A stretch of DNA of 64,000 nucleotides from Branchinecta lynchi (GCA_023053575.1 JAKZAP010000013.1:7264001-7328000), one strand, 5' to 3'. Shown: positions 32,949 through 43,945, counted from the stretch's first letter. The notes: generated by a model from the sequence alone, not told the origin. A program made the numbers and translations.

Positions 32949-33123
32949 TTTATCTCTTAATGCACGTGCCGGGCAGGTGTGGCTGTCACAGGGGAGCAGG
33001 CTTTGTCAACCGTGAAGTTGTATTGGATATAGACCATCTATGAATGACGTACCTGCGAAGTCGTTCGAGAATAGAATAAAATTGAATAAACTTCATTAAT
33101 ATCCAAATCGTGGACAAGCCAGA

Positions 33124-33745
33124 TAAGTAAGTAAGTAATTTACTTATTTCCCGCCATTTTGAAAAGGCGGAGTAAATGAAGAAAATAAAGAAAATTAACA
33201 AAACACATATATACACACAGAAAAAGACACTTAATTTTTAATCTTCGGTCAGGAAGCAGTGGACGACGTCGTGTGCTGGTTGGGCCAGGTTGTCCATGAT
33301 TTTTGAAAGCGATGACGAAACATCCAAAAGGGTAACACTTGCATCTTGAATTTTGAATTTCTCCGTGAATGTATGGTTATGACATAATTTCGACAAGTGG
33401 AGCAGGTGCTTTGCATATTTAAAATAACATGATATCATCTTTTTAATCTCCTTCTTTCGCAGAACATGAGTGACGCCAGAACAAAATAGTAGAGAAGGAG
33501 CGCAGAAGGTGCTGTACAAATTTCCCAAAGCTTTACGATTATACCGCCCCCGGTAGGGGACGATGCGCCCATAGGCGCTACGGATTGACTTATAAACTTC
33601 TTGAACAACCGAAGAGCAAAATTTTGACAATGAAGATTTGAATGGTATGCCGAGCCACTGTAGAGAGTCTGTTGATTTGACGATGAAGGATCCAAGAGAT
33701 CCCAAACGATCCAACGATCCTAAGTGGTACTCGTCTAATATAACG
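33124..33745 (-). pseudogene. 5'-truncated LINE, C-terminus of ORF2 and 3' tail
   Basis: The minus-strand frame 33238-33714 (158 codons) reads RYNRKALGNLYSTFCAPSLL, then FCSGVTHVLRKKEIKKMISC and YFKYAKHLLHLSK, the post-RT thumb region of a non-LTR retrotransposon. Downstream (to the left) are a ~100-bp 3' UTR and a (CTTA)n tail at 33124-33138. It lacks the RT catalytic core and the endonuclease. Its last ~160 bp match 52263-52440. Confidence 0.7.
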
Positions 33746-33772
33746 TACAGTAAACCTTGCCCAAACTAATTA

Positions 33773-35405
33773 AACAAGAGCTACGAGCTCATATGGCACT
33801 TGTTACGAGTAGGCACGGCTCGGTTATGTCAATGATATATCTAGTGTTTGCTAGGTGTCTTCCCACCAAGTTTCATCTCGATCCCTCCACTCATAGCGTT
33901 TTCCAATATTTCCGGTTCTCCCCTCCAGCTCCCCCCAAATGTCACCGGATCCAGTCCGGATTTTAAGTGGGTCGTCTGAGGCATGAGGTCTTTCCAAATA
34001 TCAAGTTTGATCGAGATCCGGTCACCCGTTCAAAAGTTAAAAATACCTCAAGATTCCGGATTCCCCCTCCCTCCACTCCCCCGACAGTGCCCGAATCGGC
34101 TCGGTCATGTCAATGATGTATCTAGTGTTTGCTAGGTGTCTCCCCACCAAGTTTCATCTTGATCCCTCCACTCATAGCGTTTCCCAAGATTTCCGGTTGC
34201 CCCCTCCAGCTCCCCCAAAAATCACCGGATCCGGTCCGGATTTTAAGTGGGTCGTCTGAGGCATGAGGCCTTTCCAAATATCAAGTTCCATCCAGATCCG
34301 ATCACCCGTTCAAAAGTTATAAATACCTCAAGATTCCGGATTCCCCCTCCCTCCACTCCCCCCACAGTGCCCGAATTGGCTCGATTATGTCAATGATGTA
34401 TCTAGTGTTTGCTAGTTGTCTTCACACCAAGTTTCATCTCGATCCCTCCACTCATAGCGTTTCCCAAGATTTCCGGTTGCCCCCTCCAGCTCCCCCCAAA
34501 AGTCACCGGATCCGGTCCGGATTTTAAGTGGGTCGTCTGAGGCATGAGGTCGTTCCAAATATCAAGTTTCATCGAGATCCGGTCACCCGTTCAAAAGTTA
34601 TAAATACCTCAAGATTCCGGATTCCCCCTCCCTCCACTCCCCCGACAGTGCCCGAATCGGCTCGGTCATGTCAATGATGTATCTAGTGTTTGCTAGGTGT
34701 CTTCCCATCAAGTTTCATCTCGACCCCTCCACTCATAACATTTCCCAAGATTTCCGGTTGCCTCCTCCAACTCCCCCCAAAAGTCACCGGATCCGGTCTG
34801 GATTTTAAGTGGGTCTTCTGAGGCATGAGGTCTTTCCAAATATCAAGTTCCATCGAGATCCGATCACCCGTTCAAAAGTTATAAATACCTCAAGATTCCG
34901 GATTCCCCCTCCCTCCACTCCCCCCCCCACAGTGCCCGAATCGGCTCGGTTATGTCAATGATGTACCTAGTGTTTGCTAGGTGTCTTCCCACCAAGTTTC
35001 ATCTCGATCCCTCCACTCATAGCGTTTCCCAAGATTTCCGGTTGCCCCCTCCAGCTCCCCCCCAAAAGTCACCGGATCCGGTCCGGATTTTAAGTGGGTC
35101 GTCTGAGGCATGAGGTCGTTCCAAATATCAAGTTTCATCGAGATCCGATCACCCGTTCAAAAGTTAAAAATACCTCAAGATTCCGGATTCCCCCTCCCTC
35201 CACTCCCCCCACGGTGCTCGGATCGGGGAAGTGACTATTTCCAACTTAATCATTTGGGGTCCCTGATACGCCTGCCAAGTTTTATCGTCCTAGCTTATGT
35301 GGAAGTGCCCGAACTAGCAAAACCTGGACAGACCGACAGACCGACGGACGGACAGAAATTGCGATCGCTATATGGCACTTGGCCGAAGGGCAAGTGCCAT
35401 AAAAA
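33773..35405 (+). mobile_element. Family D element, complete copy D5 with ~281-bp tandem units
   Basis: It starts AACAAGAGCTACGAGCTCAT with ATGGCACTTGTTACGAG. Five highly similar units follow; GTCAATGATGTATCTAG starts at 33828, 34109, 34389, 34670 and 34954. Each unit has CCAAGTTTCATC, CACCGGATCCGGTCCGGATT, GGGTCGTCTGAGGCATGAGG and ATCACCCGTTCAAAAGTTA. The 3' part is GACAGACCGACAGACCGACG, ATTGCGATCGCTATATGG, then a hairpin and AAAAA. No protein is encoded and no TSD is visible. Confidence 0.85.
35371..35401 (+). repeat. Terminal hairpin of family D
   Basis: TATGGCACTTG (35371-35381) and CAAGTGCCATA (35391-35401) form a perfect 11-bp stem around the loop GCCGAAGGG. The same ATATGGCACTTG word occurs near the 5' end of the element. 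A 3'-terminal hairpin is a hallmark of Helitron/Helentron-type elements. Confidence 0.75.
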
Positions 35406-35679
35406 ACCATAATGTTCATTTTTAATAACAAGACCAAAGGTTCCGACGGGATCCCAAAAACTGAATATTTATAAGACATACAATCGGGTCGTCAAACCCT
35501 TTTAACATATTACTATAATCAACCACTTGTAGAAGAAATGATACCGTTTTGATTTTTTTTTTGGCATAATACGGCCAAAAACATGAGACAGTCAAGTTCA
35601 GATATGGATTGAACATGTATGTTTACCCCCATGCCTCATCTCTAATCAACTATACAAAAGTCTTTTACTTAGACCAAAT

Positions 35680-35866
35680 TCAGTTTTCTCTATATCCTGC
35701 TAATTCTTCTGCCCACTTTTTACGTAGTTTTATCCCATCATTTATTTCTGGTCATACCTTGTAAGTGTATTAGTTAATTTGTTTCGTGTCTTTGTATTTC
35801 GTAAATTTGTATTCCTCTTCCAGCTTTTAGCTATTTGGATTAAACTTGATTGATTGATTGATTGAA
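35680..35866 (+). mobile_element. LINE 3' end with (GATT)n tail
   Basis: A T-rich 3' UTR-like stretch (GTGTATTAGTTAATTTG, TTTCGTGTCTTTGTATTTCG) ends in GGATTAAACTTGATTGATTG with further GATT repeats, and then family C sequence resumes. The short tandem tail is typical of CR1/L2-like LINEs. No ORF is retained. Confidence 0.4.
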
Positions 35867-36030
35867 ATTCCTTGTTGCAGCTGTATTCCAGGCGAAATGC
35901 ATGCAGAGCAAAAGATCTGGTGACATTGAGAGGCGAACCAAGAACCTTTCGATCCAAATTTCCGTGTGTTGGCAAATTTTTGCAGAATTACTTGTCTGGC
36001 GACAAAATAAAGTTCAGATATGGATTCATC

Positions 36031-36745
36031 GAATAAGATAAGATAAGATAAGATTTATTTCCGGAAAAGCACAAAGGGCCATGGAAACAAGAAAACAACA
36101 CAAAAACGAAACCATAGCCGCAACCACTATTTACAAAAAACTTTCCCTGTGAATCATGGCTACCTTTAGGAATCTTCCCAAATTTCTTATATCTCTAAAA
36201 CTTCTACTTTTCAAAATTTGTTTAAACCTTTCCTCCCCCCAAATCATTTCCCCAAATATTTCCTTCCTCAGGTCTTTTAACTCCTGACACTCACACATTA
36301 AATGGAATATACATTCATTAATTTTACCCCACATCGGACAGAAGTAAGGACCACGGAGCACTCTAACCTTACCCAAATATTTCCTTCTTAGTCCTACCGG
36401 TAAACAATCTGCCCTCAGGCTAATTATAAGTTGAATTTGGTCTAAAGGAATTCCCGCCTTGAAATAAACTTCTTCCCCCCATGTCTCCTTGGCTACAGCA
36501 TAAAACCTCAGGGAATCCGAAGCAGCCAGCCTACACTGCCAATCTTGCACCTCCTGTTCTCTTAGCCTACTCTCCACTTTTTTCGCAATACTTCCTATGT
36601 TATCCCACCCTTTTCCCTCATTCCAAATATAAGATAATCCTGTACTATCTAAAATTGCCTTAACCTGCTGCGACCATGACTCCTTTGATTTATCTCTCAA
36701 CGACTCCAAATACGCCGCCTTCATAGGCCTCACTCTTGAATATTC
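36031..36745 (-). pseudogene. 5'-truncated LINE with C-terminal zinc-knuckle-like end
   Basis: The 200-codon minus-strand frame (36131-36733) includes DWQCRLAASDSLRFYAVAKE, LIISLRADCLPVGLRRK and a modified zinc motif CPMW-x5-ECIFHLMCEC, where LINE ORF2 proteins usually have CPxC...H...C (W replaces the second Cys). A ~80-bp 3' UTR leads to a (TCTTA)n tail at about 36031-36052. The RT core is absent. GAATA flanks both ends and may be a 5-bp TSD. Confidence 0.65.
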
Positions 36746-37370
36746 TTACCCCTGATGCGAGCCACTAATTGAATTAAGAATGAACTCTGGTTTTTACCAA
36801 ATTTCCGGTTTGAGCGGATTCCGGATAGACTTCTTGTCCGGCGAGAAGATTAGTTTCAGATCTGTATTCAGCATGTCTCCTCACTTTATGTATCAACTAT
36901 GTCTTTAGGTTTTAAAATTCCTGGTGGATTTCCGGTTTCGGCCGGATTCCAGTTGAACTACTTACCCGGCAAGAAAAACGAGACGAAAAACGAATTCAGC
37001 ATATCACATTAGCCCCACGCCGAACTTCTAATCAACTTCAGATAAAACTTTTACTTCACAAGAATTGTCCGTTTTTTTTTCGGTTGAACTGTCTGGCGAG
37101 TAAATAAGTTTCATATTCGAATTCAGCACGTCTCCTCATTAGCTTTAAGAGAATGTTTGTTCGCCCCTTAATGTGAACCCCCCTCCACACTCTAAATATA
37201 GATGAACAGAGCCCACCCACGAACTTGACCTGTACTTTGACCCAAAGAATCCTCATACAAAGTTTGAACAAAATATATCAACACGTTCGACAGTTATCAT
37301 GATACCAGACGGACGGACAAACTTTACGAAGTCATAGGTATCCTGTCACTAAAGTTTTAAGATCCCAGTA

Positions 37371-39059
37371 ATCTCACGTAAAACATAGGTCTACTATTTA
37401 CCATCCCACTGATGCGTTGTAGGTAGTGACAGTTACTGGGTGCGACTCTTCTTATGTCCCGTCAGCCTATCGGTCGGTTCTGGCCCGGACTAATTCAGTT
37501 TTGGGACTTCCAAGTTTGGGACTCCCACTTCCAAAGCTCTTAAAGCACCTGTCTTACCTATAGTACTAATGCAACCTACTTGCGTAATCACTCCATATAT
37601 TTCTAAACCCGGAGACCCCAGTTTCGTACGGAACATTCTAACCCCTCTAACAAAACCACGCTGATTTTCTCACTCTCCGTGTTTTGCTACCTTCGATGTG
37701 TATCACGCTGTCGACGGCTGTCTGCGAGAAGTTTTTCCATCAGAAAAAATGGTTATGTAGGTTTCCCTGTTTTCGCTACAAGTCAACGGGTCTCGGAAAA
37801 GGCTTAAAACAGCCAAAACCATGGGTTATGTGTTGAAAGCACAGCATAGTTTCAAAGTATTCAAATATTTTACAATACTGTAGGCGAAGAGTAAATAGTG
37901 CGAGGGGCCCTTTAAGCTTCTGGTGGAATTAGCTTGAGAATAAGCTTTTGCGCTGTTCACCGCGCACCCACCTCCTCTTTAGAAAGCACAGTCCAAACCA
38001 TGGAGTTAACATTTCCCGACCATATTGTTGAAGTCGTTGCCTGTTCTGGTTGCCCGTCTATCCAATTGCGATGGAAGGTTTGATTTGCTTCCCATAAAGA
38101 CACATTTTGTGGCTTATTGCTATGGTTGAAGCAGGTTCTTTGGAAATTGCAGTGCAAAATCTGAAACTGGAAGGAGTCGGAATTATCTGGTCACTGAGGA
38201 TTTCATGGACCTGGGTGATCTCCCGAAAGGCGCTCTAAAAGTTGTCTCGAAAAATATTACTGACTTTCCAAGTGGGACTTAACTGCATCAGTTAAATTCA
38301 CGTAACCAGAAAGCTCCTTACGCCAGTTTCGTTGGAGTGTGAGAGGACAAGCTGCTTTGCGCCGTTTCTTCATCGGAGCAATAGTTCGACGAGAATTCGG
38401 TGAAAACCGTAAATTCGTATAGCAATGCATTTCTTTATCAAGTTCTTAGATTTGCAGATTTAGCGGATTAAAAAGAAGAGATGCTTAATCTTTTCTTCCG
38501 ATTGGTTTCTCGCCAAATCGCCAATTCGAAGGAAATTAGCAAACTGATGAGAGATATAGTATGTATAAGCAGGATATGCGCCCAGCAATCGTGTATGTAA
38601 TCCTTTTTCTTTTCCTGGCGGAACAGATATTGAATTCAAAAAGTCGAACAGCCTAGTTTGGGATCCCACCGAAACTTTTGGACTTCATAATTTCCATACG
38701 GAAGAAATTTTTTTTCGGCCGGTACTGGAAGCAATGCCGGCTTGTGACGCCCAAAACATCTGCATGGCATTTCCTCTTGAAATTACTGAACATACTAACT
38801 GCCCATCTGTTTGGGGGGTTGTTAACTTGGTGGTAGGAATGACGTGCGAGTCGGGTGTTGATTGATTTGTTGCGATTCAGGTGTTGAGCTGATCGGCCCG
38901 TTTGAAATATTAGATTGACATGGGTTTTGTTGAGGGAAAAACTTTGAAACCTGGGAGATGACTGGAACAGTATATAGCAAATTTGGTTGCCGTGGGATAC
39001 CCTACTAAATTGTGTTTTTTTTCCAGGCTGATGTGCTGAAATTTTATTTTGTTATTCAT
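37371..39059. repeat. Mostly unassigned; contains dispersed repeat N (37743-37920)
   Basis: TGGTTATGTAGG, TCAACGGGTCTCGGAAAAGG, AAATATTTTACAATACTGTA and AGTGCGAGGGGCCCTTTAA recur inverted at 57993-58169. No terminus is clear. The rest of the interval shows no gene. Confidence 0.5.
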
Positions 39060-39067
39060 ATTTATGC

Positions 39068-39272
39068 CCAGGGTTGGTCACCAAAAGTAACTTCGTACAT
39101 CCTGGAAAGTAACCCAAAAGTATCTCAAAGTAACCCAATGTAACCTAATGTAACCCAAAGTAACCCATTGCAATGTAACCCAAAGTAACCAAAAATAACC
39201 CAAAGTAACCCTGAGTAACCCAAAGTATCCTGAAGTAACTCGTACACCCTGGTTCTTGGTGACCAACCCTGG
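39068..39272. mobile_element. hAT-like MITE with a minisatellite core, 8-bp TSD
   Basis: The ends CCAGGGTTGGTCACCAA and TTGGTGACCAACCCTGG are perfect inverted repeats, and ATTTATGC is duplicated at 39060-39067 and 39273-39280. Nearly the whole interior is a ~10-bp repeat of AGTAACCCAA type (39108-39238). It is non-coding. Confidence 0.85.
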
Positions 39273-39627
39273 ATTTATGCCAGTGTTTGCTAGTTATTTT
39301 GTCATTTTTTTTACCCTACTTGGTTGTATCCTAGTTCAAATAAGATAAATAAATTGCCGGGTCCGACCCAGGGAAGTTCCCAGCTGTCAGGGCCAAATTA
39401 TCGATTCCCTGCCGCATCTGCGAAAGTGACTGTGACCGAGGTAAAATCGGTCATTATAAAAAGAGGTCGAATTTTGTTGGCTGCCATTGCGAGACTATCA
39501 TTTTTCGGAAAGCTAAACATGGATTTAGTTGAGACTGAATAAGACTGAAATTGAAACTCAGTTTGAATATAATCATATGCAAGCTACTCTGGGGAGAGCA
39601 GGGTTAACTGAATATTGTCTAGGCATA

Positions 39628-40024
39628 TTATCAAACAATGTGTAAAACGGATACGTCACCTACGATGCTTTGGCAGCGATATTTCGGCCCTTCTTGGCAA
39701 GGGTCCTCTTAACTCAGGCCAAAGCATCGTAGCTTAGGTATTTATGTAGGTTTACGTTTTATGCATTGTTTGAATCAGGCCCGTATCCAGGAATTTATTT
39801 CGGGAAGGGGTTTTGCCTTTCGGGGGGGGGGGGGGGTTGCCTGCTGGTCGGACAAAAAAGTACAAAAAACACTTAGATCAGAGGGAAAATCCTATAAAAA
39901 TCCTTCTTTTTTTGTGTTTTTTTTTTTGGGGGGGGGGGTCAACCCCTACCCCCCCCCCCCCCCCCTGGATACGGCCTTGGTTTGAATATATGGTTCCCAG
40001 TCAGTTGGGCTCAAGGAGTATTTA
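39628..40024 (+). mobile_element. Family A element A4, interrupted by B2
   Basis: It starts ATTATCAAACAATGTG with AAAACGGATACGTCACCTAC and a hammerhead-like block, and ends TCAGTTGGGCTCAAGGAGTA. The flanks ATTGTCTAGGC and ATTTTCTAGAC match at 9 of 11 positions, a probable decayed TSD. The arms are shortened relative to A1. Confidence 0.65.
39776..39979. mobile_element. Family B hAT-like MITE (B2), 8-bp TSD
   Basis: The termini are CAGGCCCGTATCCAGG and CCTGGATACGGCCTTG, with GTTTGAAT perfectly duplicated at 39768-39775 and 39980-39987. It sits in the right arm of A4. Runs of G and C lie at the inner edges. Confidence 0.9.
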
Positions 40025-41296
40025 TTTTCTAGACGCTTAGAAACTTTAGGAAGTCATAGACAATTCCCATGTCCATCACTTTTCGATTCACAACTTCTCG
40101 ACTCGTAACGAGTAGACTTTATGACAGAAATCCTATCTTTCAAAAGGCACTGGTTGCCTATATAACACTGCCGGAAGTTCGATAAGAGAGATAAAAGTTA
40201 TGACATAACATATAAAAGGGTCATAACAGATACGATATCAGAACTTTTAACACAGGGATGCGCCAACTTGGGTTATTTGTTATCAAACTTCTGACAGAAA
40301 AGGAATTCAGTTTTTAGGAGATGTCTGCCGTTAATTAAAACGTCCGTGTTATCGTGCCGCGCCGTTTGTGGTGTCGGGCCTAGTTACAGGCTTTAAATAG
40401 TTAGTTCGATACATTTCTTTTAGACGGATTATATTTCAGTCGCGGAGCAGCGCAAATTGATGTCCCATATACGTTTTGGGTATGAATGATCTTCCAGTCG
40501 GCTCAGCATCCTTGCCTTTTTTTCTGAAGTATGATTAGTTTTCCCATAAACCTGATTAATTGGTTAAAACACAAAGCCCAGAGATTATCTTGGTCCTAAT
40601 TTAAATGCACTTTGCAACACCTTCTAAAGATTATCATATGGATAAGCAATCATTGTGGCATACTCTTATTGAAATAAGATGCTAATCCTCCGGAAAGACA
40701 TAAGATTTGTAACATCTGTTTAATTTCTACATTTCCCATTTACAGAAATGCCTTTTGACAGAAGGAGGTAACGACTGTGTGAGTTATGACTTATCTTCTT
40801 TTCTTTTTTTCGTGAATTTTGGTTGCGAGTGCAAATGATGTATATATTTAGGGAGAGTGTGATGCCTAAAGAGTGCGAGGGAAAAATTTTAATTGGGGGT
40901 TGCTTTTCGTTGGAAATTGAGATAGGATTTGGGGATGATTGCGACATATTTATCCGTCAAAGTGCAGGTATTTTTATCGTTAATTTGGTTCGATTCGTAA
41001 AATCTGCAGAGAACTCGGATTCACCCCATAACCACCCACATGATGTTGATTAGAACAAATGTTGGTAACTACTTCCGGTCTTCATAGAAATATTTGAAAT
41101 CTGGAATTGTTTTATTAAAAATGCTGAGTATTTTCTGTAGTAGGTTATCCGCTAAAATGTTTAATGAATGAATGAGTAATTTAATAGCCGTAGAACTTTA
41201 CAGCACCTCTTTAAAAGTTAGCATATCTTTGTGTCATTAGTTAGATATTTGGGTTTCTTTCCTTTTTTTGTTCATCGGAAGGGTTCTGGTAACCAT
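40025..41296. other. Mostly unassigned; dispersed repeat P at about 40203-40305
   Basis: AACACAGGGATGCGCCAACT and ATCAAACTTCTGACAG match the P copy at 1196-1345. A frame at 40823-41053 (contains CFSLEIEIGFGDDCDIFIRQ) ends near a GCAG/GTATTT donor-like site but has no other support. Confidence 0.35.
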
Positions 41297-41385
41297 AGTC
41301 GTTACTAGTTAAAATGTTGGTGGTGGGGGGGGGGGGGGGGGACAAGGTATTTACCGACTATTTTTCACGAAAATCTGTTATTTGT
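41297..41385. mobile_element. Family E fragment (E4)
   Basis: GTCGTTACTAGTTAAAATGT, a long G run and ACAAGGTATTTACCGACT match one end of family E. The rest is absent. Confidence 0.45.
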
Positions 41386-41811
41386 ACGGTGAGGTAAGGT
41401 AAAATTTTACGGTGAACAACTCAAATGTCATAAAAGCGGCAGATATGTAAGTGGCACACGAAAATGACGTGTTTTAAATTGACTAATTGATATAAAAAAA
41501 AACTAGCCTAAAGCATTGACAGTAAAACAGAAACAAATACACAACGACACGAGAATAGGATAAGGGGATAGAAATAGGATAAGAGCGGTTATGTGACAAA
41601 GAAACACAAATTTTTGTTTGTTTTTCCTTCAGTATTTTCTAGCATTGTCTGTCCTCCTATTATTTCGCATTGTCTCCTCGAGAAGAACGAGACCAAAGGT
41701 TTCGGTATGGGATCCCAAAACTTAGATACTTTTATATTCCTGATACAAACTATAATTGGGTCTGACGGGTTTCCAGAATCCGTAAACTTGCAGGTATTCC
41801 GTACTTGGAGG

Positions 41812-41980
41812 CAGGGCCGTATCCAGGGGTAGGGGGTTGATCCCCCCCCCCCCGAAACATGCAAAAATAATCATTTTTATAGGATTTTCCCTCTGATTTT
41901 TGTATTTTTTGTACTTATTGTCCGACCCGCAGGCAACCCCCCCCCCCCGAAATAAATTCCTCGATACATTCCTCGATCTG
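41812..41980. mobile_element. Family B hAT-like MITE (B3), right end decayed
   Basis: It starts CAGGGCCGTATCCAGG and has the family core in reverse (TTTTATAGGATTTTCCCTCT, GTCCGACCCGCAGGCAACC). It ends in a scrambled AAATTCCTCGATAC stretch. No TSD is seen. Confidence 0.7.
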
Positions 41981-42542
41981 TTTTTGCCGGATTCCGGGTG
42001 AGCCATCGCTCCAGGGAAACAAAAAGTCCTTTTATGGATTTAGCATGTATTCTTATCCCCATATCGGTGCTCTGGTCGACTTCAGAAAAAAGCTTTTACT
42101 TCTCCCAATATCCGGTTTGGATCGGATTCCAGTCAAACATCTTGTCCGTCGAAAAGTATTGTTTCAGCATGGATTCTTACCGCTGTATCGATGCTGCCAT
42201 CGACTTGAGAAAAAACGTTTACTTCTGTCTTTAATTTGTATCGATGCTGCCATCGACTTGAGAAAAAACGTTTACTTTCTGTCTTTAACGTTTACTTCCG
42301 GTCAAACTGGTTGTCTGGTGACAAAATGTCGACTGCCACGTTAGTTTGGAAAAAAAAGTCTCTTCCACCCCTTAATGTAAAACTCCTCCTCACTCCTGTA
42401 GCCTAGGGATAAGGAATGAATTTGACCGATACTTTGAAGCAAAGGATCCTCACACCAGTTTTGAACAAAATATTTCAACTCCTTCAGGTGTTATCAGGCG
42501 AATAGAAGGACCGACGAGCAGACAGACAGATATAAGGACGGA

Positions 42543-42779
42543 TATATTCAAATAATGCATAAAACGGATACGTCAGCTACAATGCTTTAGCAGCGATATT
42601 TCGGCCCTTCTTGGCATGGGTGCTCGTCAGGCTGTCAATCTTCAGGGTCAATATCCGGGAAGGAAGCAACCCTGCAACCTTGCACGCTTCTTATGCAACC
42701 TAGCATACGTAGTTGACGTATCCGTTTTATGCATTATTTGAACATATGTTTCCAAGTCAGCTTGGGCACAAGGAATATT
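42543..42779 (+). mobile_element. Family A element A5 with perfect 12-bp TSD
   Basis: TATAAGGACGGA is duplicated at 42531-42542 and 42780-42791. The ends (TATTCAAATAATGCAT and CTTGGGCACAAGGAATATT) are the same as in A1, which defines the element. The left arm has a hammerhead-like core on the minus strand at about 42562-42640; the right arm is shortened to GTTGACGTATCCGTTTTATG. Confidence 0.85.
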
Positions 42780-42852
42780 TATAAGGACGGAGAAACTTTA
42801 TGAAGCCTTAGGTAGACTATCCCGTAACTAATGTTTTTTATATCCCAGAAAG

Positions 42853-43044
42853 CAAGGCCGTATCCAGGGGGGGGTTAGGGGGTTGACCCCCCCCCCGAAA
42901 CACGCAAAAATAGTCATTTTTACAGGCTTTTCCCTCTGATCTATGTCTTTTTTGTACTTTTTTGTCCGACCCGCAGGCATAAAAACCCAGAAAGGCAACC
43001 CCCCCCCCCCCAAAAAAAAAAAAAAATTCCTGGATACGGGCCTG
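42853..43044. mobile_element. Family B hAT-like MITE (B4), 8-bp TSD
   Basis: The ends are CAAGGCCGTATCCAGG and CCTGGATACGGGCCTG, with CCAGAAAG perfectly duplicated at 42845-42852 and 43045-43052. It is 192 bp, in reverse orientation relative to B1 and B2, and lies in the 3' end of C6. Confidence 0.9.
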
Positions 43045-43052
43045 CCAGAAAG

Positions 43053-43550
43053 TAATTTTTGGTCCGTTTCAGGTTCTCTTCCGGGCTGCAATTCAGTTTT
43101 CCTCCTTTTGTACAATTCTCAAGGGAAATACCAAATTGTATTGAGTTTCGTGCTTGTTACCAAGTACATCAGTGCAATTCGTTTCAGTTCACTCGCATGC
43201 CATTCGTGCTTTGCTCTCTGCCGGGAGTATATTATTATTTATATGTGTAAGTTTCTAAGAATAAGAGGACCTGAACTGAATACGGAAATCCTACTTTTCA
43301 GTCCGCCCAAATGAGTCGGCGGCTTTAAATTACCCTCTTTCTGTTTAGAACTGCAAAAAAACGCGTTATCTCTATTTGAACCAACTCCATTCCTCGTTGT
43401 GTGATACTGATTAAACTTGGAAGTGAGAAAAGCAGCTTGTGTTCCGAGTTTCGGGGCTGAAGTTCAGCTCTTCTCTTCTTGTATAGTTCTCAAGAGAAAT
43501 ACAAAACCGTATTCCATTTCATGCTCGTTACCAAGTACACCAGTACCACT
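43053..43550 (+). repeat. Two diverged tandem copies (~120 bp) upstream of a signal-peptide exon
   Basis: About 43068-43195 and 43448-43550 share TTCTCAAGRGAAATAC, GTATT-x3-TTTC-TGCTYGTT and ACCAAGTACAYCAGT. A trace (CAGTTCAGCTCTTCGGGCAG) lies at about 43617. A 5'-flanking regulatory role is possible but unproven. Confidence 0.45.
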
Positions 43551-43875
43551 CTATAGGACAGGGAAAGGACGGCTTCTCTGATTGGTCCGGCTTGCGTTCC
43601 CAGTAGTCAGTATCGGCAGTTCAGCTCTTCGGGCAGTAAAGTGAACTAGTCAGAATTCAGCTTCTAGTGTGGCGCTTGAATGGAATGTGAGCTAAAGGGG
43701 TGAACAATCTGGTCGTATGGAATAGTGACTTGGAATACAATGTCTTAAGTGTGGATAGTTCCGCAAGGAATGGGAGTCTGCACTGAAATGTTTGTGGAGA
43801 AAGAAAAAGTTGTGTATTTCATTCAGTGCATTCCGGGATTGTGGAATGACCGTCTATGCTAGATTTTTGGATACC

Positions 43876-43945
43876 ATGAACTTTGGAGTTGCTTGGATAG
43901 TTACAATGTGGATAATGGTCTTTGTTAAGGAGTTTGGAAGTGCAG
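43876..43945 (+). CDS. Probable first coding exon encoding a signal peptide
   Basis: The ATG is in a good context (ATACCATGA) and the exon encodes MNFGVAWIVTMWIMVFVKEF followed by GSA and a split Gly codon. This is a short hydrophobic core ending in small residues, as expected of a signal peptide (or an N-terminal anchor). The exon stops at GCAG followed by the donor GTTAGT in phase 1, the usual phase of introns that follow signal-peptide exons in animal secreted proteins. I cannot find the next exon; the following 3 kb are mostly transposable elements, so the gene may span a large intron. No family can be assigned. Confidence 0.4.

Larger units (their letters stand above)
35427..37370 (+). 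mobile_element. Family C element, copy C5, interrupted by two LINE ends
   Basis: The 5' end AACAAGACCAAAGG lies only about 20 bp after D5. The body units (TTCCGGTTTGAGCGGATTCC, TTTCGGCCGGATTCC) and the 3' part (GATACCAGACGGACGGAC, TTACGAAGTCATAGG, GATCCCAG) are diverged. LINE fragments lie inside at about 35680-35866 and 36031-36745. Confidence 0.65.
41687..42848 (+). mobile_element. Family C element, copy C6, hosting A5 and B3
   Basis: The 5' end is AACGAGACCAAAGG and the 3' part is CTTTATGAAGCCTTAGGTAG, ending TATATCCCAGAA. A duplicated block (ATCGATGCTGCCATCGACTT) occurs at 42188 and 42240. A5 is inserted in the GACGGACG stretch, B3 near the 5' third, and B4 at the 3' end. Confidence 0.6.

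Noticed and set aside
39078..39266. 62-codon minus-strand frame rich in Val/Thr/Leu/Gly/Tyr
   Set aside because: It is the translation of the AGTAACCCAA minisatellite inside a hAT-like MITE.
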